Positions 42,075-51,243 of a stretch of 64,000 nt of DNA are shown in pieces. How positions within the stretch are numbered: the first letter of the stretch is position 1; every line of letters begins with the position of its first letter. A model generated the notes under the pieces. That model did not search any database and had not been told where the DNA came from. It worked only from the letters and a program-made list of their open reading frames with translations. The stretch is from the NCBI RefSeq assembly GCF_002262885.1, contig NZ_NKYF01000021.1:62001-126000 (forward strand). The letters are read 5' to 3'. Made by a program: the position numbers and the translations under genes. The stretch comes from Pseudonocardia sp. MH-G8. GTDB lineage: Bacteria > Actinomycetota > Actinomycetes > Mycobacteriales > Pseudonocardiaceae.

Positions 42075-43033
42075 GAGTGCCGCACTCTCGGGTCGAGGAA
42101 GCCGTAGGCCACGTCGGTGGCGAGGTTCGCGACCACGACGGTGGCCGCCAGCAGCACGAACGCCCCCTGCATGACGGGGAAGTCGAGCTGGCCGACCGAC
42201 TCGTAGATGGCCCGGCCGATACCGGGATAGGCGAAGATCGACTCGGTGAGCACCGCGCCGCCGACGAGGAAGCCGAGCTGCAGCCCCACGAGCGTCACCG
42301 TCGGGAGCAGCGCGTTGCGCAGGGCGTGCCTCCACACCACCGAGCGCTCCGGGACGCCCTTCGCCCTGGCCACGTCGGTGTAGTCCTCGCCGAGGGCGTC
42401 GATGAGGTTGGTGCGCAGGGTCAGCACGTAGGCGCCGAGCTGCACGAGCACCAGGCTCAGGCACGGCAGGGCGAGGTGGCGCAGGAGGCTGCCGTACGCG
42501 GCCAGGCCGTGGACGTCGTTGTCGATGGCTCCGCCGATCGGGAGCCAGCCCAGCCACAGCCCGAAGACGTACAGCAGGAAGATGCCCACCGTCGGCACGA
42601 ACAGCGACTGGCCGACCACGCCGCCCACCTGGACCGCTCGGTCCACGAGCGACCCGGGTCGCCGGGCCGCTGCCACGGCGAGCGGCAGCCCGACGACCAG
42701 CGTGAGCAGCAGAGCGCTGCCGGTGAGGATCAGCGTCCACGGCAGCCGTTCCAGCAGTACGTCCAGGACGGGCACGTTCTGCCGGAACGAAACCCCGAGG
42801 TTGCCCTGCAGGAGCTGGCCCAGGTAGGTCCCGTACTGGACGAGCAACGGCTGGTCGAGCCCGAAGTCCGACAGGATCCTGCTCCGCTGCTCGGCGGTCA
42901 TGGTGGTGCTGGCCATGGCGAGGGCCGGGTCCCCCGGCAGCAGCCGCACCAGGAAGAACGTCACCGTCACGGCGAACCACAGGGTCAGCAGGCCCCGTAG
43001 CAGCCGCAACGCGACGAATCGAGCGACGTCCAC
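42071..43033 (-). CDS. Peptide ABC transporter permease, DppB-like
   Basis: 320-residue permease with six predicted membrane segments. It has the typical N-terminus FVALRLLRGLLTLWFAVTVTFFLVRLLPGDP, the coupling loop EDYTDVARAKGVPERSVVWRHALRNALLPTV and the end ESIFAYPGIGRAIYESVGQLDFPVMQGAF. These are DppB/OppB hallmarks. The GTG start lies 12 bases after the binding-protein stop. The ATPase for this channel is probably the DppDF fusion encoded on the opposite strand at 47119. Confidence 0.9.
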   Translation of the reverse strand: MDVARFVALRLLRGLLTLWFAVTVTFFLVRLLPGDPALAMASTTMTAEQRSRILSDFGLDQPLLVQYGTYLGQLLQGNLGVSFRQNVPVLDVLLERLPWTLILTGSALLLTLVVGLPLAVAAARRPGSLVDRAVQVGGVVGQSLFVPTVGIFLLYVFGLWLGWLPIGGAIDNDVHGLAAYGSLLRHLALPCLSLVLVQLGAYVLTLRTNLIDALGEDYTDVARAKGVPERSVVWRHALRNALLPTVTLVGLQLGFLVGGAVLTESIFAYPGIGRAIYESVGQLDFPVMQGAFVLLAATVVVANLATDVAYGFLDPRVRHS

Positions 43034-43045
43034 GACTGGTCCCGC

Positions 43046-44677
43046 CTAGCCCGCGGTCGCCCGGGCGAGCGACTGCGGGTTGACGATCGACAGCAGCTCG
43101 CTCGGCTTGGGCACGAAGCCGGTCCAGTCCGCCGAGACGGCGAAGTTGAACCGCTCGACGTACATGACGTTGTCGTAGACCTGGTCGTGCACGATCCGGG
43201 AGATCTCCTGCAGGGGCTCCCGGGCCGCCTCGACCGTGAGGGCTGCCGAGGCCTGCGCCATCAGCTCGTTGAGCCGCTGGTCGTCCACGCCCGCGTAGTT
43301 GATGAATCCGTCCGGCGCGAACAGCAACGTGAAGTTCGACTGCGGCTCGTCGATGACCGCCCACGATCCGGCGTAGATGTCGAAGTCTCGGCTGTTGCTG
43401 CGGGCGACGTAGGTGTTGCGCTCCAGGCCGGCGAGGCGGATGTCGATGCCCGCCTCGCGGCTCTGGTCGCGGACCAGCTCCGCCCACGTCGAGATCATCG
43501 GGTCGGCCTGGTCGTAGATCATCTCGAGGCTGAGGTCGTCGTAGAGCCCGTCGCCGTTCCCGTCCGTGAAGCCGGCGCCCGCGAGCAGCCGCCGGGACAG
43601 CGCGGGGTCGTAGGCGTACTCCCGGAGGCTGCCGTCGGCCCACTGCTCGAAGACGGGGGTCAGCACGCCGGAGTTCGCGGAGATCGCGTTGCCCCCGAGC
43701 ACCACCTGGCGGATCGCCTCGTAGTCGACCGCGTGCGCGAGCGCCTGCCGCACCTCGAGCCGGTCCAGCGGTGGCCGGCGCATGTTGTACTGCATGTGCG
43801 CCCAGCCCAGTGACGGCACGGTGATCAGCTGCACCGACCGGTCGGCAGCCAGGTCTCTCGCCACGGCGGGCGGCAGCGCGTTGGCGATCATGTCGAGCTC
43901 GCCGGAGCGCAGCGCCAGCACCTCGGTGTTGACGTCCGGGTAGACCCGGAACTCCACCTGGTCCAGCCACGGTCGCCCCGCGTCGGCGAGCGGGTAGTTC
44001 TGCACCGCGTCCAGCACGTAGCGCTGGCCGCGCTGGACCTCCCTCAGCACGAACGGCCCGGCGGAGACCCAGTCGGCGTCGTTGGCGAACTGCCCGACAG
44101 CCTCGCCCCGGCCGAAGACGTGCTCGGGCACAATCGGCATCCAGAACCCGACGCTGCTGAGGAACGCCCCGTCGGGCCGGCCGAGCGTGAACTCCACCCG
44201 CGTGGGCGTCACGGCCTCGGCACGCTCGTAGGCCCCGATCATCCCGGCCACCGTGCCGAGCTCCTCCCGCTTGATGGCATCGATGGTGAAGACGACGTCC
44301 TGCGCGTCGAGCGGTTGGCCGTCGGTCCACGTCACGTCGCCGCGCAGCTCCACCCAGGCGGTCAGGCCGTCCTCGGAGTAACCCCACTCGGTCGCCACCG
44401 CGGGAACCTTCTGCCCGGCGTCGTCGAGGGTCATCATCGCCGGGTACATGAGGTTGGTGACCCAGGTGTCGGTGCGGCTGTTGCCCACCAGCGGGTTGAA
44501 GTTGACGACGTCGGCAGTGGTGCCGATGCGCAGCGTGCGGGCGTCGGTCGGCGTCGCGGTACCGCCGGAGCCTGCGGCGTCCGGGTTCGACGGGACGCAC
44601 CCGGCGAGCGCGAGCACGACGGCCCCCGCCCCGGTGAGCAGCCCCAGCCGCCGGCGGACGCCCCCCGCCCGTCTCAC
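43046..44677 (-). CDS. Peptide ABC transporter substrate-binding lipoprotein (family 5)
   Basis: 543-residue SBP_bac_5 lipoprotein with lipobox VLALAGC. It contains the family pattern LRIGTTADVVNFNPLVGNSRTDTWVTNLMYPAMMTL and EWGYSEDGLTAWVELRGDVTWTDGQPLDAQDVVF. The GTG start at 44677 has GAGGAGG seven bases upstream and overlaps the dipeptidase stop. Family members bind di- and oligopeptides, nickel, opines or glutathione. Coupling to an M19 dipeptidase favours a peptide-like ligand. Confidence 0.9.
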   Translation of the reverse strand: MRRAGGVRRRLGLLTGAGAVVLALAGCVPSNPDAAGSGGTATPTDARTLRIGTTADVVNFNPLVGNSRTDTWVTNLMYPAMMTLDDAGQKVPAVATEWGYSEDGLTAWVELRGDVTWTDGQPLDAQDVVFTIDAIKREELGTVAGMIGAYERAEAVTPTRVEFTLGRPDGAFLSSVGFWMPIVPEHVFGRGEAVGQFANDADWVSAGPFVLREVQRGQRYVLDAVQNYPLADAGRPWLDQVEFRVYPDVNTEVLALRSGELDMIANALPPAVARDLAADRSVQLITVPSLGWAHMQYNMRRPPLDRLEVRQALAHAVDYEAIRQVVLGGNAISANSGVLTPVFEQWADGSLREYAYDPALSRRLLAGAGFTDGNGDGLYDDLSLEMIYDQADPMISTWAELVRDQSREAGIDIRLAGLERNTYVARSNSRDFDIYAGSWAVIDEPQSNFTLLFAPDGFINYAGVDDQRLNELMAQASAALTVEAAREPLQEISRIVHDQVYDNVMYVERFNFAVSADWTGFVPKPSELLSIVNPQSLARATAG

Positions 44678-45882
44678 GTCCAGACCTCCTCGATGACCCG
44701 CATCGCGTTGCCGCCGATGACAGCCCGGATCTCGTCGTCGGAGTAGCCGTGGGTGACCAGCCACGCGACGATGTTCCAGAAGCACTCGGCCGGGTTCTCC
44801 AGGCCGTCGACGTAGGGGACCCGCTCGTACTCGACGCCCGCGTGCGCCTCACCCAGCGAGAGCGCCCCGGCGAAGAGGTCGTGCAGGCCGACGTGGTCGC
44901 CGAACAGGGTGTCCGGCCCGAACGCGACGTGCTCGATGCCGACCAGGTCCACGCAGTAGACGAAGTGGTCCATCACCGATTCGATCGAGTGCTGCGGGTG
45001 CTGGTGCGACAGGGTGGTGTGCGGAGCCGCCTCGAGGCCGATCACGCCGCCGCGCTCGGCGCACGCCGTGATGACCTCGTCGGGCTTCATCCGGTTGGTG
45101 TTCCACACGCCGCGCGCGCCGGCGTGGGTGATCAGGATCGGCTTGGTGGAGTGCTGGATCGTCTCCAGCGAGGTCACGTCACCGGAGTGCGAGACGTCGA
45201 TGATGATCCCGAGGCGGTTCATCCGCTCGACCGCGCGCCTGCCGAAGACGGTGAGGCCGCCGTCGCGCCGCTCCTTCAGGCCACTGCCGAGGGTGTTGGA
45301 CTCGCTGTAGGCGATGCCCAGCTGCCGCACTCCGAAGCCGTGGAGGATGTCGATCCGGTCGAGCTCGTTCTCGATCGGGGTCGACGCCTCGAGGCCGGCG
45401 ATCAGGGCGATCCGGCCGGTCTCCTTCGCCAGGTGGATGTCGGCGACCGTCTCGGCCTTGATCACGAAGTCCTGGTGGGCGAGGTCGGAGAAGCGCAGGC
45501 CGAGATCGGCGATGACGTCGGTCCACTTCCAGCCCGCCTGGCTGGTGACGCAGGCCGTGCCGTCCATGAAGTTGTCGAACACCGCGGTCATGCCGGAGCG
45601 CGCGAGGCCCTCGTAGCCGGTGCGGTGCCGGCCGGTGCGGTTGTAGTCGATGGTCTCGGTGATGTCGCCGGGGAACCGCGAGGGGTGGTCGTGGGTCGAC
45701 ACCACGATGTTGTCGGTGAGCAGGCGCTGCACCCGCTGCCGGTCCGCCGTGGAGAGCTCCGGTCCCTGGTAGGGCGCGACCCGGTCGAGCTCGGGAGCCA
45801 GCTGGAAGGAGCGGTAGTCGCGTCCCTCCTCCAGGTAGCTGTACGAGCGGTAGCCGGTGTAGCGCTTGGCGGGTTCGAGCAC
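44674..45882 (-). CDS. Membrane dipeptidase (peptidase M19) family protein, copy 1
   Basis: 402-residue M19-family zinc hydrolase. Candidate ligands are His64 (STHDHPSRF), Glu165 (GLEAS), His232 (DVSHSGD), His253 (ITHAGARG) and Asp324 (FGPDTLFG). The canonical N-terminal HxD appears as His-Asp-His, which differs from renal-type dipeptidases. Known members hydrolyse dipeptides, dehydropeptides and beta-lactams such as carbapenems. It is a soluble protein with no signal peptide, about 65% identical by eye to the 58603 copy. GTG 45882 has AAGG upstream. It leads the peptide operon and is divergent from its Lrp neighbour. Confidence 0.88.
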   Translation of the reverse strand: MLEPAKRYTGYRSYSYLEEGRDYRSFQLAPELDRVAPYQGPELSTADRQRVQRLLTDNIVVSTHDHPSRFPGDITETIDYNRTGRHRTGYEGLARSGMTAVFDNFMDGTACVTSQAGWKWTDVIADLGLRFSDLAHQDFVIKAETVADIHLAKETGRIALIAGLEASTPIENELDRIDILHGFGVRQLGIAYSESNTLGSGLKERRDGGLTVFGRRAVERMNRLGIIIDVSHSGDVTSLETIQHSTKPILITHAGARGVWNTNRMKPDEVITACAERGGVIGLEAAPHTTLSHQHPQHSIESVMDHFVYCVDLVGIEHVAFGPDTLFGDHVGLHDLFAGALSLGEAHAGVEYERVPYVDGLENPAECFWNIVAWLVTHGYSDDEIRAVIGGNAMRVIEEVWT

Positions 45883-46057
45883 AGGTGGCCTTCTTCCTGG
45901 ACGGAGCTTTCGCTGGCGCCAAGATGGCAGATATCCTCATCCCACTCAAGAGTGTCGGCGGATCGCTGCACCAGAATGAGATCGGTCGGCGCAACTCGAC
46001 AAGATCAGCAGTGGCCCCGGATCGGGGCGGTAGGACGTCGTCCGGGAAGGTGGGTCC
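45883..46057. promoter_or_regulatory. Divergent control region, M19/Lrp
   Basis: This 175-base gap contains the palindrome TGGCGCCA (45914-45921) immediately followed by AAGATGGCAGATAT. The octamer GCCAAGAT (45918-45925) recurs in the other Lrp divergent gap at 60994-61001. I propose these as Lrp-type binding sites. No clear -35/-10 pair is obvious. Confidence 0.35.
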
Positions 46058-47107
46058 GTGACCCGGGGCCAGGCAGCACTCGACACCCTGGACCGCTGCA
46101 TCGTGGCGGCCCTGCAGATCCACGGACGGGCGAGCTGGCAGCAGATCGCCAGAGCGGTCGGGGCCTCGGACTCGACCGTCGCCCGGCGGGTGAACCGCCT
46201 GTTCGGCGAGGGCCTGGTGCGGGTGGCCGCCTCGATCGACCCGCTGGCCTGCGCCCAGGGCTACCCCGTGGTGGTGCAGATCAGCTGCGAGGCGGGCGCC
46301 GCCACCACCGTGGCGCGACGGATGGCCGCCCGCCCCGACGTCCGGTTCGCCGCGCTGATCACGGGTTCGTTCGACGTGGTCATCGAGCTGATCGTCCGGT
46401 CGCAGACCGAGCTGGCCCGCGTGCTGTTCAGCGAGATCGACCGCGAGCCCGGGATCCGCTCGACGACGACCGAGAGCGTGCTCGCGCACTACAAGGTGGC
46501 CCGCGTGTGGTCGTACGGAACGCTGCCCGACGAGGCCGCCGAGGCACTGGCCGCCGAGCGGGGCGCGGTCGAGCCCGGCGAGCCGCGGCCCCTCGACGAG
46601 CGCGAGCAGGCGATCGTGGACGTGCTCGCCGACGACGCCCGGGCCGGGTACGCGCTGATCGCGCAGCGGGTCGGCAGCAGCGAGTCGGCCGTGCGCAGGC
46701 GGCTCGACGGACTGATCCGCGAGGGCCGCGTCCGCTTCACCACGATCGTCGAGCCGGAGCTGCTCGGCTACGGCGTGAAGGCGATGTGCTGGCTGGGCGT
46801 GGACCTGCGAAACCTGGAGGAGGCGGCGCGGGCGCTGTCGGCCCGGCCCGAGGTCCGGTACGTCGCCACGACCGCCGGCTACAGCGACATCACGGCCGAG
46901 GTGGTGCTGCGCGACCAGCAGGACATGCACCGCTTCCTCACCCAGGTGCTCGGCGCGCTACCGGGCCTGCGGCGGGCCGAGGTCGGGCTGGAGCTGGCCA
47001 CCCTGAAGCGGGCGTTCGTGATCGACGAGTCCGCCACCGCCTTCTTCGACGCCCCGTCCGGGACGCAGCCCGCCCCGGGCCCACCCCACAGAGCAACTCC
47101 CCAGTGA
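46058..47107 (+). CDS. Lrp/AsnC-family regulator with two fused copies (copy 1)
   Basis: 349-residue double Lrp/AsnC protein. Residues about 9-60 form the first helix-turn-helix (LDRCIVAALQIHGRASWQQIARAVGASDSTVARRVNRL) followed by a ligand-binding RAM domain. A second HTH starts at about 178 (LDEREQAIVDVLADDARAGYALIAQRVGSSESAVRRRL) with its own RAM domain. Single Lrp proteins are about 150 residues, so this is a tandem duplication. It probably senses an amino acid or dipeptide. It is divergent from the M19 gene and upstream of the DppDF-type ATPase. GTG start at 46058. Confidence 0.88.
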   Translation: MTRGQAALDTLDRCIVAALQIHGRASWQQIARAVGASDSTVARRVNRLFGEGLVRVAASIDPLACAQGYPVVVQISCEAGAATTVARRMAARPDVRFAALITGSFDVVIELIVRSQTELARVLFSEIDREPGIRSTTTESVLAHYKVARVWSYGTLPDEAAEALAAERGAVEPGEPRPLDEREQAIVDVLADDARAGYALIAQRVGSSESAVRRRLDGLIREGRVRFTTIVEPELLGYGVKAMCWLGVDLRNLEEAARALSARPEVRYVATTAGYSDITAEVVLRDQQDMHRFLTQVLGALPGLRRAEVGLELATLKRAFVIDESATAFFDAPSGTQPAPGPPHRATPQ

Positions 47108-47118
47108 GGAGCACCGGC

Positions 47119-48852
47119 ATGACCGAGACCGCGTTCCGCAGGAGCCCGGCCCGCGACGAGCAGCCCGCGCTGGCGCTGCGGAACGTCTCGGTGACGTTCC
47201 GGGTCGGAGGAGCGGCGGTGGCCGCCACGCGGGACGTCAGCCTCGCCGTGTACCCGGGGGAGATCCTCGCCGTCGTCGGCGAGTCCGGATCGGGCAAGAG
47301 CGTCAGCGCCAAGTCGGTGCTGGGGCTGCTGCCGCGCACCGCCGACCGGGTGGGCGCGATCGATGTCGGGGGAGAGGACGTCACCGGCTTCGACGAGGCC
47401 CGGCTGCGGCAGATGCGCGGCCGGGACGTCGCTCTGGTCTTCCAGGAACCGATGACCGCACTGAACCCGGTGTTCACGATCGGCCGGCAGATCACCGAGA
47501 TGCTCCGGCTCCACACCGACCTGTCCCGGTCCGCCGTCCGGGCGCGCGCGGTGGAACTGCTGCGCCTGGTCGGGCTGCCCGACCCGGAGGTCCGGGTCCG
47601 CTACTACCCCCACCAGCTCTCCGGCGGGCAGCGGCAGCGGGCGATGATCGCGATGGCGATCTCGTGCGATCCGCAGGTGCTCATCGCCGACGAGCCGACC
47701 ACCGCCCTGGACGTCACGGTCCAGGCCGAGATCCTCGACCTGCTGCGCGACCTGCGACACCGGCTGACCTCGGCGATCGTGCTCATCACCCACGACATGG
47801 GCGTCGTCGCGGACGTGGCGGACCGGGTCGTGGTGATGAAGGACGGCCGGGTCGTCGAGGAGGCGCCGGTCGAGGAGCTCTTCGCCGACCCGCACCACCC
47901 CTACACGCGCCGGCTCCTGGCCGCCGTGCCGCACCTCGGGAGCCGCGCGGATCCGGGCCGGATCCTCGATGTGGCCGGACCGGCCGCGCAGGAGCCCCCG
48001 GACCCGTCCGGGCCGGAGGACGAGGGCGGGTCCGACCGCACGCTGGCGCTGAGCGGTGTGGTCGTCGACTTCCCCGGCGGGCTGGGGCGCCCCGCGTTCC
48101 GGGCGGTGGACGGCGTCGACCTGCAGATCGGCCGGGGCGAGGTGCTCGGGCTGGTGGGGGAGTCCGGCTCCGGCAAGTCGACGCTCGGCAGGGTCGCCGT
48201 CGGGCTCCAGCCGGCGACCGCCGGCTCCGTCGTGGTCGCCGGGCAGGACATCACGCGAGCCACGCGGCGGGCGCTGCGCCCGCTGCGCCGCCGCGTCGGG
48301 ATGGTCTTCCAGGACCCCGCGTCCTCGCTCAACCCCCGGTACACGATCGCGGAGAGCATCGGCGAACCGCTGCGGCTGCACCGGGTGGCCGGCTCCCGGA
48401 AGGCCGTGGACGACCGGGTGGACGAGCTGCTGGAGAGCGTCGAGCTGCCGGCGTCGTGGCGGAACCGGTTCCCGCACGAGCTCTCCGGCGGGCAGCGTCA
48501 GCGGGTGGCGATCGCGCGGGCGCTCGCCCTCGACCCGGAGCTGCTCGTCGCGGACGAACCGACGAGCGCGCTCGACGTGTCCGTGCAGGCCACGGTGCTC
48601 GACCTGGTCCTCGGCCTCCAGGAGCGGCTCGGCTTCTCCTGCCTGTTCATCAGCCACGACCTCGCCGTCGTCGAGCTGCTGGCCGACCGGATCGCCGTGA
48701 TGAACAAGGGGAAGCTGGTGGAGCAGGGTGCCCGGGAGCAGGTGCTGCGCGCCCCCCGGGATCCCTACACGCGCAGGCTGCTCGCCGCGGCGCCGGTCCC
48801 GGACCCCGTCGAGCAGCGCCGGCGCCGCGCGGAGCGCGGCCACGCCGGCTGA
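47119..48852 (+). CDS. Peptide ABC transporter ATPase, fused DppD-DppF type
   Basis: 577-residue cytoplasmic protein with two complete ATPase domains. The first has GESGSGKS, LSGGQRQR and VLIADEPTTALD (residues about 45-200). The second has GESGSGKS, LSGGQRQR and LLVADEPTSALD (residues about 350-500). Both carry the oligopeptide C-terminal motif HPYTRRLL/DPYTRRLL. DppD and DppF are separate in most bacteria; the fusion occurs in some actinobacteria. ATG 47119 follows GAGGA. It lies 11 bases after the Lrp regulator and should energise the DppBC channel encoded divergently at 41157-43033. Confidence 0.92.
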   Translation: MTETAFRRSPARDEQPALALRNVSVTFRVGGAAVAATRDVSLAVYPGEILAVVGESGSGKSVSAKSVLGLLPRTADRVGAIDVGGEDVTGFDEARLRQMRGRDVALVFQEPMTALNPVFTIGRQITEMLRLHTDLSRSAVRARAVELLRLVGLPDPEVRVRYYPHQLSGGQRQRAMIAMAISCDPQVLIADEPTTALDVTVQAEILDLLRDLRHRLTSAIVLITHDMGVVADVADRVVVMKDGRVVEEAPVEELFADPHHPYTRRLLAAVPHLGSRADPGRILDVAGPAAQEPPDPSGPEDEGGSDRTLALSGVVVDFPGGLGRPAFRAVDGVDLQIGRGEVLGLVGESGSGKSTLGRVAVGLQPATAGSVVVAGQDITRATRRALRPLRRRVGMVFQDPASSLNPRYTIAESIGEPLRLHRVAGSRKAVDDRVDELLESVELPASWRNRFPHELSGGQRQRVAIARALALDPELLVADEPTSALDVSVQATVLDLVLGLQERLGFSCLFISHDLAVVELLADRIAVMNKGKLVEQGAREQVLRAPRDPYTRRLLAAAPVPDPVEQRRRRAERGHAG

Positions 48853-48878
48853 CCGCACGGCGCCGGCCCCGGGAGCGG

Positions 48879-50564
48879 CTACCTCGCCGGGACGACGAGC
48901 TTGTAGACCGAGCTGAAGAAGCTGAACAGGGCGTCGCCCGCGATGACACCGGCGGCCATCACCGTCATCGTGCTCTCGGCGGACGCACCCCGGAGGCGGG
49001 ACACGAGGATCCGGATCGTCAACCCGGCGAGCACGGCGAAGCCCGCCGACGGGTTGGCGACGAGGAGGCCGGTGGCCAGCAGGACGCCGACCTGGCGCCG
49101 CGGCCCGCCGACGAGCTGGACGAGCGCGCCGGGGATCGCCCACAGGAACATCGGTCCGATCACCGACGCGTCGACGCCGCTGTCGATGAGCTGGGCGAAG
49201 ACCCGGTCCACCGGGGGGAAGAGGTCGCGGCTGAAGTAGAGGTCGTGCGCGAACCACACCACGACGCTGGACAGGACGAGGGTCACGAGGCTGATCAGCA
49301 ACTGCTGCTTGCGGCCTTCGACCTCGTACGCCGTGGCGAAGCCGCGGCCGCGCAGCAGCCAGCCGGTCTTGAGGTCGTAGCCGGCGTCGGCGAACGCGGG
49401 GCTCCCGGCGGCGACGAAGCCGACCAGCAGCACCAGCGCCACCGGCGGGTAGCCGAGCACGATCCCGAGGATCAGGAAGATCAGAGCGATGGCGAACGAG
49501 GGGAACCACCCCGCGTGCATCGCGGAGAGGCCGACGATGAACTCGGCGGCGAGGCAGGCGACGGCGGCGAACAGCAACCAACCGAGGAACTGCCCGAGTG
49601 GCATCGCGCTGACCAGCCCGCTGATCACTGCGATGAGGAGGCCGACCCCCAGGTAGGCGACGAAGCCGGCGATCATGCCGGTGCGGGCGTGCCGGTCGCT
49701 GCGCAGCAGCGGCCCCGCGGCGAGCGGATCGGTGGTCGCGGGCGCAGCGGAGCCCCCGGGCTCGCCGGCGTCGGAGCCCGCCGGGGACGCGGGGACGTGT
49801 CCGCTGTCCGAGCGCTGTCGGCGGGAGACGATCACGATCGCTTGTCCGAGCGCGACGACCCCGGCGCCGATCATCATGCCGTGCGGGAGGTAGTTCGCGG
49901 CGAAGTCGTAGCCGATCAGGCCGGGCAGGTAGGACGCGGCGAGCAGACCCACCCCGAACGCCATCAGCGCCATGACGTTGCCGATGAAGGCGACACCGAA
50001 AGCGGACATCGGAATGCCGACCGCGCTCCCGGCGCCGCCCAGCAGGAGGCCGTAGACCAGCAACCGCGCCCGCTCACCGCCCTGGTCACCGGCGGCGATC
50101 GCCTCGGCAGCAGCCAGCCCCGGGGGCCAGGCGTTGCGGGCGGGGAAGATCCGGCTGTCGTACATCCAGTACAGCATCAGCAGATCGATGGTCATGGCGA
50201 GCACGGCGCCGACCATCACCGGGAGGACCAGGTCCGGCCGGCCCGTCAGCACCGGGATGCCGATCGGCAGCAGCAGGGAGTTCGCGGCGGTGAACGTGGC
50301 CGTGGAGATGCTCGTCTGCACGAGGTTCTGCCGGTGCACGTCACGGAACCTCTGCATCACCCGCAGCGGGAGCCGTGACACCAGGATCGCGACCAGCACG
50401 CCGATGATCGCCGTGCTCGGCGTGATCCCCAGGGTGGTCAGGATCTGCATGCCGATGACGGCACCGAAGGCGGCGGTGACGATCGACAGGACGAGCACGG
50501 CGGGCTCGAAGGCCTTGGGGTGCGCGGGGGCCTGGCTCTCGGACGTCGTTCCGGCGTCGGCCAT
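48879..50564 (-). CDS. OPT-family oligopeptide transporter
   Basis: 561-residue integral membrane protein with about 14 hydrophobic segments. The segments VALGQAIVIVSRR and FADAGYDLKTGWLLRG (OPT conserved D-L-K-T-G) and the C-terminal STMTVMAAGVIAGDALFSFFSSVYKLV identify the oligopeptide transporter (OPT/YSL) superfamily. Members import tetra- and pentapeptides, glutathione or metal chelates with protons. ATG 50564 has GGAGG six bases upstream. It is the last gene of the AroM-racemase-OPT operon and offers a second peptide-like uptake route beside the Dpp system. Confidence 0.85.
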   Translation of the reverse strand: MADAGTTSESQAPAHPKAFEPAVLVLSIVTAAFGAVIGMQILTTLGITPSTAIIGVLVAILVSRLPLRVMQRFRDVHRQNLVQTSISTATFTAANSLLLPIGIPVLTGRPDLVLPVMVGAVLAMTIDLLMLYWMYDSRIFPARNAWPPGLAAAEAIAAGDQGGERARLLVYGLLLGGAGSAVGIPMSAFGVAFIGNVMALMAFGVGLLAASYLPGLIGYDFAANYLPHGMMIGAGVVALGQAIVIVSRRQRSDSGHVPASPAGSDAGEPGGSAAPATTDPLAAGPLLRSDRHARTGMIAGFVAYLGVGLLIAVISGLVSAMPLGQFLGWLLFAAVACLAAEFIVGLSAMHAGWFPSFAIALIFLILGIVLGYPPVALVLLVGFVAAGSPAFADAGYDLKTGWLLRGRGFATAYEVEGRKQQLLISLVTLVLSSVVVWFAHDLYFSRDLFPPVDRVFAQLIDSGVDASVIGPMFLWAIPGALVQLVGGPRRQVGVLLATGLLVANPSAGFAVLAGLTIRILVSRLRGASAESTMTVMAAGVIAGDALFSFFSSVYKLVVPAR

Positions 50565-50595
50565 TCGGATCCTCCGGGAAGGAGTGGGGATGCGG

Positions 50596-51243
50596 TCAGT
50601 GCCCGAGCGCTGCGCAGACTGCGTGTCCGGCGGCGAGGACCGGGTCGACCACGACGACCCCGTGCCGGTCCCTGATCTGCTGTGCCAGCCCCAGACTGGT
50701 CAGGCCGGTGCAGGCGAACGCGATCACGTCGGCGCCCGCGGCCACGAGGTCGTCGCTGGCCCGCAGCGACCCGGCGGCGCCCTCCGGGGTGTAGAGCTCG
50801 GTGGCCCGCGCCACCCCGCGCGGGGCGACGGTGCCGACGATGCGCTCGCCGAGCGCCAGCCGGTAGGGCTCGGGCGGCTCGTCGAGGATGCCGAGCACCC
50901 CGACCCTGGTCCCGAGCGCAGCGGCCAGCGCCGCCGTCGCCGACCCGGCCCCGATCACCGGCACGTCGACCACCGCACGGGCCTCGGCCAACCCGGGATC
51001 CGCCGCACAGCTGATCATGACCGCGTCGGCGCCGTCCCGCACCAGCTCGGCCGCCAGCTCTGCCACCTTCGGCGCCGCGGTCCGATGGGTCGGCTCGTCG
51101 TGCACCCCGTGCGGCTGGTCCGGGATGCAGCGGTCGATGGTGCGCACCGCCAGCGCCGCCTGCAGCTCCCGCCCGTGCGCCTGCAGGGCGTCGGGGTCGG
51201 TGGTGCTGAGCACGCGGACGACGCCGATCACCGGGGTGCTCAT
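50596..51243 (-). CDS. Asp/Glu/hydantoin racemase-family protein
   Basis: 215-residue cofactor-independent racemase-type protein. Two candidate catalytic cysteines appear in MISCAADPG and FACTGLTSLG, and a Gly-rich segment PVIGAGSATAALAAALG lies between them. The family includes hydantoin racemase, aspartate racemase, arylmalonate decarboxylase and maleate isomerase. In this island, hydantoin or alpha-amino acid epimerisation is a reasonable guess. ATG 51243 overlaps the AroM stop. It precedes the OPT transporter. Confidence 0.82.
   Translation of the reverse strand: MSTPVIGVVRVLSTTDPDALQAHGRELQAALAVRTIDRCIPDQPHGVHDEPTHRTAAPKVAELAAELVRDGADAVMISCAADPGLAEARAVVDVPVIGAGSATAALAAALGTRVGVLGILDEPPEPYRLALGERIVGTVAPRGVARATELYTPEGAAGSLRASDDLVAAGADVIAFACTGLTSLGLAQQIRDRHGVVVVDPVLAAGHAVCAALGH

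Noticed and set aside
44749..47118. Upstream in-frame extension of the DppDF ATPase
   Set aside because: It runs antisense through the M19 gene and out of frame through the Lrp gene, and has no homology. The ATPase starts at ATG 47119 with a ribosome site.
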